Below are positions 58,424 to 64,000 of a DNA stretch of 64,000 nt, piece by piece. Under the pieces are notes generated by a model that was not told the DNA's origin, did not search any database, and saw nothing but the letters and a program-made list of their open reading frames with translations. A program made the translations under genes and the position numbers. Source of the DNA: Pseudomonadota bacterium. GTDB taxonomy: Bacteria > Pseudomonadota > Alphaproteobacteria > Rhizobiales > Rhizobiaceae. The stretch covers positions 30,176 through 94,175 of the forward strand of contig JAEXYH010000060.1 of NCBI GenBank assembly GCA_023451735.1. Direction: 5' to 3'. Each line of letters begins with the position of its first letter. The first letter of the stretch is position 1.

Positions 58424-59119
58424 TCAGCCTCCCTGAATTGCTGCGACCTGCGAGTCCGGCTCCGCTCCCGCGCGCCGTCTAGGCCCCATGTTCTCAAGCC
58501 GCTGGCTGAATGCCGATAGCGGGAAGCAGAGGCAGAAATAGAGGACGGCAACGATGAGGTAGATGAGGAAGGGCTCGAAAATCGAGTTGTTAATGAGCTG
58601 CCCCGCTCGGGTCAGCTCCACGAAGCCCACAACCGACGCCAACGACGTGTTCTTGACGATCTGCACGCTGAAGCCGACGGTCGGCGGTGTTGCGATCCGG
58701 ACCGCCTGCGGCAGGATCACTTTGAACATCCGCTGGGTTCGGGAGAGTGCCAGACACTCGGCCGCCTCCCACTGCGCCTTTGGAACGGACTCGAGGCATC
58801 CGCGCCAGATTTCGCCGAGGTAGGCGCTCACATAAATCGTCAGCGAGATGCCGGCGGCAAAGAGAGGCGTGATCGAGAAGCCGAGCGTCGGCAGGCCGAA
58901 GTAAATGATGAACATGATGACCAGGAGCGGCGTGCCCTGGACGAGGTTGACGTAGATCGCCGTCAAGAGGCGGATGGCACGCGACGGGGTGATGCGGCCA
59001 AGCGCCACGATGAAGCCGACGATCCCACCCCCGATGAACGCCATCCCACTCAGTATGACGGTCCACAGAGCCCCTTCGAGAAGGAACATCAGATGATTCT
59101 GGTTGAATGCGGTGGTCAC
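58424..59119 (-). CDS. Polar amino-acid-type ABC permease
   Basis: 231 aa with about five helices. YVNLVQGTPLLVIMFIIYFG and the coupling loop QWEAAECLALSRTQRMFKVI are typical. The C-terminus is polar and extended. It pairs with the permease at 59132, 12 nt upstream in the operon. Confidence 0.9.
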   Translation of the reverse strand: MTTAFNQNHLMFLLEGALWTVILSGMAFIGGGIVGFIVALGRITPSRAIRLLTAIYVNLVQGTPLLVIMFIIYFGLPTLGFSITPLFAAGISLTIYVSAYLGEIWRGCLESVPKAQWEAAECLALSRTQRMFKVILPQAVRIATPPTVGFSVQIVKNTSLASVVGFVELTRAGQLINNSIFEPFLIYLIVAVLYFCLCFPLSAFSQRLENMGPRRRAGAEPDSQVAAIQGG

Positions 59120-59131
59120 TGATCGCCTCCC

Positions 59132-59809
59132 TTACAACGGCGTTCCGAGCCTGCGACGGCGCGGGAACAGGGCCATACCTACCGCCCAGAAGAGCGCACG
59201 CATGACGAGGGACAGAAAAAGATAGATAACGGCGATGATGAGATAGGTCTCAAACGGCCTGTAGGTTTCCGACTGGATGAAGTTGCCGGCGGCGGTGAGT
59301 TCTTCCGCAGAGATCTGTGAGGTTACCGACGAGGCGAGCATCAGAAGGATGAACTGGCTGGTGAGTGCCGGATAGACTCGCTCCATCGCGGGCCGCAGGC
59401 CTACATGCCAGTAGAGCTGCACCGGAGACAGGCCAAGGCACTCGCCCGCCTCCCACTGTCCTTTCTGGATAGAGTCGAAACCTGCGCGCATGATCTCTGC
59501 GGTGTAGGCTCCGACATTGACCGTCAGAGCCACGACGGCTACGAAAATCGCCCCGAAGGAATAGCCGAGGCTGGACAGGCCGAAATAGATCACGAAGATC
59601 TGGACCAGGAACGGTGTGTTGCGGATGCTCTCGACATAGGTCGTGGCTAATTTACGCAGCACCGGTCCGCCGGAGCGGCGCGCTATTGCGCACGCCGTTC
59701 CGATCAGGAAGCCCGTCACTGTCGTGATTAGGGCCAACTGCGCCGTCAGCGCCATGCCATCGACCAGCATCTGCCAGCGGAGGAGGACGACTGAGAAATC
59801 GAACGTCAT
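59132..59809 (-). CDS. Polar amino-acid-type ABC permease
   Basis: 225 aa. YVESIRNTPFLVQIFVIYFG and the coupling loop QWEAGECLGLSPVQLYWHVG define it. Its start overlaps the stop of the upstream dehydrogenase gene by 4 nt, which couples importer and enzyme synthesis. Confidence 0.9.
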   Translation of the reverse strand: MTFDFSVVLLRWQMLVDGMALTAQLALITTVTGFLIGTACAIARRSGGPVLRKLATTYVESIRNTPFLVQIFVIYFGLSSLGYSFGAIFVAVVALTVNVGAYTAEIMRAGFDSIQKGQWEAGECLGLSPVQLYWHVGLRPAMERVYPALTSQFILLMLASSVTSQISAEELTAAGNFIQSETYRPFETYLIIAVIYLFLSLVMRALFWAVGMALFPRRRRLGTPL

Positions 59810-60720
59810 GGCTGAGCCGCCGTGAGTTGCGACTGGTTCTGTCCCGTCATCCGGTCATAGACCCGAAATAGCGCCTGATTACCGTTCGATCCTTCCCCAT
59901 GCGCCCTCGCCTCCACATACTGAGAGGTCACGAGCGACGTGGCAGGAAGCGGGACATCCTTCTGCCCTGCCATCTCTAGGACGAGTCTGAGATCCTTCAG
60001 CATCAGGTCGATACGGAAGCCTGCGCTGGCGTCTCCGGCAATCATCGCCGGTCCCAGCTTGTCAAGCATCCAGGACGAAGCCGACCCACCGAGCAGCACA
60101 TCGCGCATCTGATCGAGATCTACACCGCTTGCACGTCCGAGGGCGAGCGCCTCGCAGACCGCCTGAATGTTGACTGCGCAGACGAGCTGATTACAGAGCT
60201 TTACAGTCTGACCTGCACCCGGTGCACCGACATGCGCCACATTGGTGCCCATGACCTCGAGCACTGTTTCGGCACGTTCGAAAGCCGACCGGTCGCCTCC
60301 GACCATGATCGAAAGTGCGGCGTTCTTCGCACCGATCGGGCCTCCCGAAACCGGGCCGTCGAGCATGAAGATGGATTTCGCGGCAAGAGCCGACGCCATA
60401 GCTCGCGTCGCCTCTGGCGAGATCGTACTCATATCGATGTAGATCCCGCCGCCGGGCATGTGCTCGATCACACCGTCCCGATAGACAACCTCTTCGACCT
60501 GCGGCGTGTTCGGCAGCATAGAGATTACGATCTCCGCATCGGAGACCGCATCGGCCACGCTCTCGGACGCAATACCGCCGTGAGATGCAAGCGCTGAGAC
60601 GGAATCCGTCGAGATGTCGTAGACCTTCACCGGGTAACCGGCGGTGATGAGGTGACGGGCCATCTCCCTGCCCATCACGCCAAGCCCGATGAATGCGCAC
60701 TTCGGAAAATTACTAGTCAT
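59806..60720 (-). CDS. 3-hydroxyisobutyrate dehydrogenase-family oxidoreductase
   Basis: 304 aa from the ATG at 60720; the frame is open 53 codons further, but into the rpiB end. The Rossmann motif AFIGLGVMGREMARHLITAG, the DGPVSGGPIGAKNAALSIMV segment and GAGQTVKLCNQLV (catalytic Lys) mark the beta-hydroxyacid dehydrogenase family, which includes threonate and tartronate semialdehyde enzymes. With rpiB and an importer it probably oxidises a sugar acid or hydroxy acid. A relative is at 20245-21126. Confidence 0.88.
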   Translation of the reverse strand: MTSNFPKCAFIGLGVMGREMARHLITAGYPVKVYDISTDSVSALASHGGIASESVADAVSDAEIVISMLPNTPQVEEVVYRDGVIEHMPGGGIYIDMSTISPEATRAMASALAAKSIFMLDGPVSGGPIGAKNAALSIMVGGDRSAFERAETVLEVMGTNVAHVGAPGAGQTVKLCNQLVCAVNIQAVCEALALGRASGVDLDQMRDVLLGGSASSWMLDKLGPAMIAGDASAGFRIDLMLKDLRLVLEMAGQKDVPLPATSLVTSQYVEARAHGEGSNGNQALFRVYDRMTGQNQSQLTAAQP

Positions 60721-60751
60721 GTCTGCTCTCCCGTTGGACTGGTCAGGCGGC

Positions 60752-61198
60752 CTATTGCGCCTTTTCCAATGCGGAGAGCTTCTCGACCCGGCGGACGAAA
60801 TCCTCGTTGCGGTCGAACTGGGCGTCCAGGTAAGAGACGACAAGGTCGCGAGCGAGCCAAGGGCCGACGATCTTCGCACCTATGCACATGACGTTTACGT
60901 CGTCATGCTCGACGCTCTGATGCGCAGAATGCACGTCGTGGCAAACCGCAGCGCGGATGCCATTGATCTTGTTCGCGGCGATGGCAGCGCCAACCCCGGT
61001 GCCGCAGACGAGGATGCCGCGTTCCGCAGAGCCATCACGCACTTTCTTGCAGAGCAGGCCTGCGATATCAGGGAAATCGACAGGATCCGGCGTGAAGCTG
61101 CCGATGTCCTCCACCTCGTGGCCGAGCTCCTTGAGCACCTCGATCACGTCAGCCTTCAGCGGAAAACCCGCATGGTCGCTACCGATGACAATATTCAT
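60752..61198 (-). CDS. rpiB: RpiB/LacA/LacB-family sugar-phosphate isomerase
   Basis: 148 aa. NIVIGSDHAGFPLKADVIEV, GILVCGTGVGAAIAANKING (active-site Cys65) and AVCHDVHSAHQSVEHDDVNV match ribose-5-phosphate isomerase B and its relatives. Members also act on allose-, tetrose- and galactose-phosphates, so in this catabolic operon the substrate may not be ribose 5-phosphate. It follows the GntR gene by 27 nt and precedes the dehydrogenase by 31 nt. Confidence 0.88.
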   Translation of the reverse strand: MNIVIGSDHAGFPLKADVIEVLKELGHEVEDIGSFTPDPVDFPDIAGLLCKKVRDGSAERGILVCGTGVGAAIAANKINGIRAAVCHDVHSAHQSVEHDDVNVMCIGAKIVGPWLARDLVVSYLDAQFDRNEDFVRRVEKLSALEKAQ

Positions 61199-61225
61199 AA
61201 ATATCCTCCCTATTGAATGAATGAA

Positions 61226-61981
61226 CTAGGCTGAAGCACCCGCTCCCTTTGCCAGTTCGTGCAGGCTTGCCCGGCGACGGAAATCGGCGCCGATCTCGAA
61301 GTGTTGATGCAGCAGATCATCGGCCCGCACCCGATCGCGGGCTGCAAGGGCTTCAAGGATCAACCGATGATGGTCGATAAGGAACTCCTCGATTCCTTCG
61401 ACACGGATGATCTTCTCGCGGCGCTCCAGGTGAGAGCGCATCATGAGTTGCGAAATTGAGGCATAGATCGTCACCAGCGTCGGCGAGTGCGAGGCGTTCA
61501 CGATCGCCTCATGGAACTGGAAGTCCGCAACGCCACCTGCTTCCGGATTGTCGATCGTCTCGACGATATGCCGCAGGGCGTTCGCTATATTGACGAAGTC
61601 TTGCTCGGTTGCGCGTTGGCACGCCAAACGGATGGCGTGGTGCTCGATTGCCTTTCGCGCCTCCATGATGTCGCCGGTAACGTTGGACCCGTGGGCGAGC
61701 ATGAAGCTGAACACGTCGCCGAGCGCCGAAGCATCCGGCCTCTTAACGATCGTGCCGACACCATGCCTAATCTCGACGGCACCGATCATCGACAGTGCGC
61801 GTAGCGCCTCTCGGAGAACAGGGCGGCTGACGTTCAGAAGCGCTGCAAGCTCTCGTTCAGGAAGCAGGCAGTCCCCTGCCTTCAGTTCTCCGGAGAGCAA
61901 CTGGTCACGCAGAAATGCGGAGACGCGATTGTGAGCACCAGCTTCCTGCGTCTCGCGTCGGATCGATTTTTTTTCTGTCAT
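61226..61981 (-). CDS. GntR-family regulator, FadR/FCD subgroup
   Basis: 251 aa from the ATG at 61981; a start at 62020 would place the operator inside the gene, so the shorter form is preferred. The winged helix (RVSAFLRDQLLSGELKAGDC, LPERELAALLNVSRPVLREA) is followed by an all-helical FCD ligand domain with metal-site His residues (FQFHEAIVNASHSPTLVTIY). It is the first gene of the eight-gene minus-strand operon and should repress it through the operator at 61991-62007, released by a pathway sugar acid or similar ligand. Confidence 0.9.
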   Translation of the reverse strand: MTEKKSIRRETQEAGAHNRVSAFLRDQLLSGELKAGDCLLPERELAALLNVSRPVLREALRALSMIGAVEIRHGVGTIVKRPDASALGDVFSFMLAHGSNVTGDIMEARKAIEHHAIRLACQRATEQDFVNIANALRHIVETIDNPEAGGVADFQFHEAIVNASHSPTLVTIYASISQLMMRSHLERREKIIRVEGIEEFLIDHHRLILEALAARDRVRADDLLHQHFEIGADFRRRASLHELAKGAGASA

Positions 61982-61990
61982 CGCCTGTCC

Positions 61991-62007
61991 ATACCGTGGT
62001 ATGACCA
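61991..62007. promoter_or_regulatory. FadR/GntR operator at the operon promoter
   Basis: TGGTATGACCA (61997-62007) matches the FadR-subgroup consensus TNGTNNNACNA exactly, and ATACC/GGTAT (61991-62002) adds an overlapping palindrome. It covers the predicted transcription start of the minus-strand operon and is 10 nt upstream of the GntR start codon, so binding would block transcription. Confidence 0.72.
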
Positions 62008-62009
62008 AT

Positions 62010-62037
62010 AAACTATCCACGGTCGAGACAGTGTCAA
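62010..62037 (-). promoter_or_regulatory. Sigma-70 promoter of the GntR-rpiB-importer operon
   Basis: Reading the minus strand, TTGACA (62037-62032) is followed after 16 nt by TAGTTT (62015-62010). The start would fall near 62003, within the operator. The -35 box is perfect, the -10 box is weak. Confidence 0.55.
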
Positions 62038-62135
62038 GTCGCCGACTTACAGAATCTATTAAGCCATTGTTACGAAAAGAATTTGGTTGATGGACATCGC
62101 CAACTCAACGGAAGGCCTCAAGAGGAGTCGCACAC

Positions 62136-63050
62136 ATGATCACTGTTCTGGGATCGATCAATCTGGATCTAGTTGCCACCGCTGATCGTCTTCCGACGGC
62201 GGGCGAAACGGTTTCCGGGCGTACGTTTGAAACCTCACCCGGCGGGAAGGGCGCCAATCAGGCGCTTGCAGCGACACGGTCAGGAAGCAACGTGCGCATG
62301 GTGGGTGCCGTCGGTGACGACGGCTTCGCGGCGACTGCTCTGAACCTGCTCCGCGAAGCCGGAACGGATCTGTCGCTTGTCAAGACGGAAGCCTCGGCGA
62401 CCGGCACAGCCCTCATTCTTGTCGATGCATCAGGTGAAAACATGATCACCGTCATTGGAGGTGCAAACGACGCGGTCGATGCCCGTTCAGTTGAAGCAGC
62501 ATTGGAGACAGCTTCGTCAGGAGACTTCATGATGCTGCAACTCGAAATCCCGGCGACCACGGTTGAGCATGCCCTTAACACCGCACGCGAACGCGGCACG
62601 ATAACGATCCTGAACACGGCCCCTTTCACAGCAGATGCTCCCCGGCTGGCCGCACTCGCAGATATCATCATTTCCAACGAAACCGAGTTCGACATGCTCG
62701 CCGGCTCCCCTGCGACCGATGAACGCACGCGTATGGAGGCGTTACATCGCCTCCATACGCAGTCCGGCCAGACCTATGTCGTTACACTCGGCAAGGATGG
62801 CGTCATCGCCATCCGGGATAACAAGCTCATGAAAGCGAAAAGCCTCAGCATCCTGCCGATCGACACTGTCGGAGCGGGCGACACCTTCTGCGGCTATCTC
62901 GTCAGCGGCCTCGACCAGGGCATGCCATTCATGACAGCAATGGAGCGAGCCGCCGTTGCTGCGTCGATGACATGCCTTTCAAAGGGCGCGCAATCAGCGA
63001 TCCCGCGCAGCGCCGATGTGCGACTGGCCTTTCTTGATGATTTGGACTGA
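62136..63050 (+). CDS. rbsK: Ribokinase (PfkB family)
   Basis: 304 aa with AAGAGGAG upstream. ITVLGSINLDLVATADRLPT, the SPGGKGANQALAATRSGS substrate loop and the DTVGAGDTFCGYLVSGLD motif with catalytic base Asp249 identify a ribokinase. It phosphorylates ribose or a similar pentose in the cytoplasm. It diverges from the GntR gene with a 154-nt gap, so joint control with the operon of rpiB is likely; kinase and isomerase together would feed a pentose into central metabolism. Confidence 0.9.
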   Translation: MITVLGSINLDLVATADRLPTAGETVSGRTFETSPGGKGANQALAATRSGSNVRMVGAVGDDGFAATALNLLREAGTDLSLVKTEASATGTALILVDASGENMITVIGGANDAVDARSVEAALETASSGDFMMLQLEIPATTVEHALNTARERGTITILNTAPFTADAPRLAALADIIISNETEFDMLAGSPATDERTRMEALHRLHTQSGQTYVVTLGKDGVIAIRDNKLMKAKSLSILPIDTVGAGDTFCGYLVSGLDQGMPFMTAMERAAVAASMTCLSKGAQSAIPRSADVRLAFLDDLD

Positions 63051-63871
63051 GTGTTGTCGCAATCAACAACGCATCCTAGTCTTGATTGAATATGAACCTG
63101 CGGCCCACATCCGCCTGACGCACACCTATCAAGCAGCTGCAATCGATTGCCACTTCGCATAGTTGTTCTCGAGAGCGACTTTGAAGCCGATTGGGAGCTT
63201 TGAGCTTTTTATCTTCATTGGGGATCGGTTGATGACGTCGTCGCCTCCTTGATGATACAGGTCTTAATTTCTACTATTCGCTTTCGTTCATGCGCTGGCA
63301 ATTAATCCATTGGCGCGAACAGGATTATCTAACCAGGTCCCGCGCAACAGATTGATGATAGCTCGGGCAGCATCCAGCGGCCGGTCTCCGGATGGTGGGC
63401 ATTGCACATCTGGATCTCGGATCCGGTTTTCTATTTTCAGTTTTGATGGCATGTTTTCTGGCATCCCAATCCACATAAGACGTTGCCGCAGCGGGATTTT
63501 CGTCAAATCGGTTTTACACGAAGGCGCACTTACGCAGGCCGACATCTACGCCTATTGACCCAAATATCCGGAACCTGTGCAAGCCAACGTGACGCACTCG
63601 AGTGTCCAGACCAGGACCGAAAAGAATGAAGTGCTGACGATCTCGATAAAGATCGACAGCCTGGAATGCGCATTGAGCGATTGCCCCATCCGAATCTTCC
63701 AGGATGGTGAACGCATTGGTTAGCGCATGGCCTGCCGCGAAATTCAAACGTTCAAGCCGAGCCGTGTCTCGGGTAACATTCAGTGGTTACCGCGCCACTG
63801 CGTGGCAAAGCTTCTCTCAACTCTTATGACCAAAATCAATCACTACCCGGAACACTGTTGGAGTGGCTACT
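63051..63871. other. Long intergenic stretch without a convincing gene
   Basis: About 820 nt. Short frames on both strands (for example 63288-63545 and 63514-63747 minus) lack recognisable motifs or good start sites. A minus-strand stretch near 63129-63218 reads KLPIGFK and, after a one-nucleotide shift, VALENNYAKWQSIAAA, which hints at another decayed gene end. No repeat or transposase is identified. Confidence 0.35.
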
Positions 63872-64000
63872 TCAGAGCTTGACCCAAGCCCCGTTCTTCT
63901 TCGAGGACGCGACGCAGGCTTCCACGAAGGCAACGCCTTTTACCCCGTCATCCACGGTCGGATAGATCACCGCCTTATCGAGCTTGGCGCCCTTCTTCTT
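63872..64000 (-). CDS. Gfo/Idh/MocA-family oxidoreductase, C-terminal end (cut by window edge)
   Basis: The last 42 codons before a TGA at 63872-63874 are visible. They read KLDKAVIYPTVDDGVKGVAF, then VEACVASSKKNGAWVKL, the characteristic end of Gfo/Idh/MocA dehydrogenases, which act on sugars or inositols with NAD(P). The rest lies beyond the right edge. It probably belongs to a sugar-use operon on the minus strand. Confidence 0.8.
   Translation of the reverse strand, partial: KKKGAKLDKAVIYPTVDDGVKGVAFVEACVASSKKNGAWVKL

Noticed and set aside
1..64000. CRISPR arrays, complete insertion sequences, integrases or attachment sites
   Set aside because: No spaced direct repeats, transposase motifs with terminal repeats, or recombinase genes were found on reading the window.

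Overview
The window looks like part of a replicon from a Rhizobiaceae bacterium (Rhizobium, Agrobacterium or Ensifer relative). The basis is high G+C coding sequence, many ABC uptake operons with LysR, GntR or TetR regulators, a cobalamin riboswitch ahead of nrdHIEF, a NasT/NasS nitrate system, and an ehu/eut-doe ectoine locus. It reads as a nutrient-scavenging accessory region: about 55 intact genes interrupted by at least five decayed genes. I saw no rRNA, intact tRNA, CRISPR array, replication origin or complete insertion sequence.

Layout. 1-1071: small secreted or membrane proteins. 1227-5627: RND efflux pair, abutting a truncated metE end. 6150-10442: cobalamin riboswitch and nrdHIEF (B12-independent class Ib ribonucleotide reductase). 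10650-11186: decayed HpcH/HpaI aldolase. 11244-14994 (minus): three-gene ferric-type ABC importer. 15526-21480: LysR gene diverging from an HD-domain protein, a polar amino-acid-type ABC importer, a 3-hydroxyisobutyrate-type dehydrogenase and a small barrel-like protein. 21481-23564: decayed gene and small ORFs. 23585-29014: redox and regulator cluster (SDR/HxlR, LysR/quinone oxidoreductase, ABM monooxygenase, TetR/hydrolase).

29767-42185 is a complete assimilatory nitrate unit: two sigma-54 promoters, a 42-aa membrane ORF, nasT-nasS, a leader RNA with hairpins and a terminator, then nrtABC-nirBD-nasA-cysG. NasT/NasS probably control read-through of the leader, while RpoN/NtrC provides nitrogen control. 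42328-54851 is an ectoine uptake and catabolism locus (asnC, ssd, atf, enuR, eutB, eutC, doeA, doeB, ehuBCDA). It lacks eutA.

55080-55546 is a frameshifted gamma-glutamyltransferase remnant. 55987-61981 (minus) is an eight-gene operon (GntR regulator, rpiB, dehydrogenase, two permeases, ATPase, two tandem binding proteins) with a textbook FadR-type operator at its promoter. A ribokinase diverges from it, and the window ends in the C-terminus of a Gfo/Idh/MocA oxidoreductase. The operators, sigma-54 sites and RNA hairpins were found by eye and are unfolded predictions.
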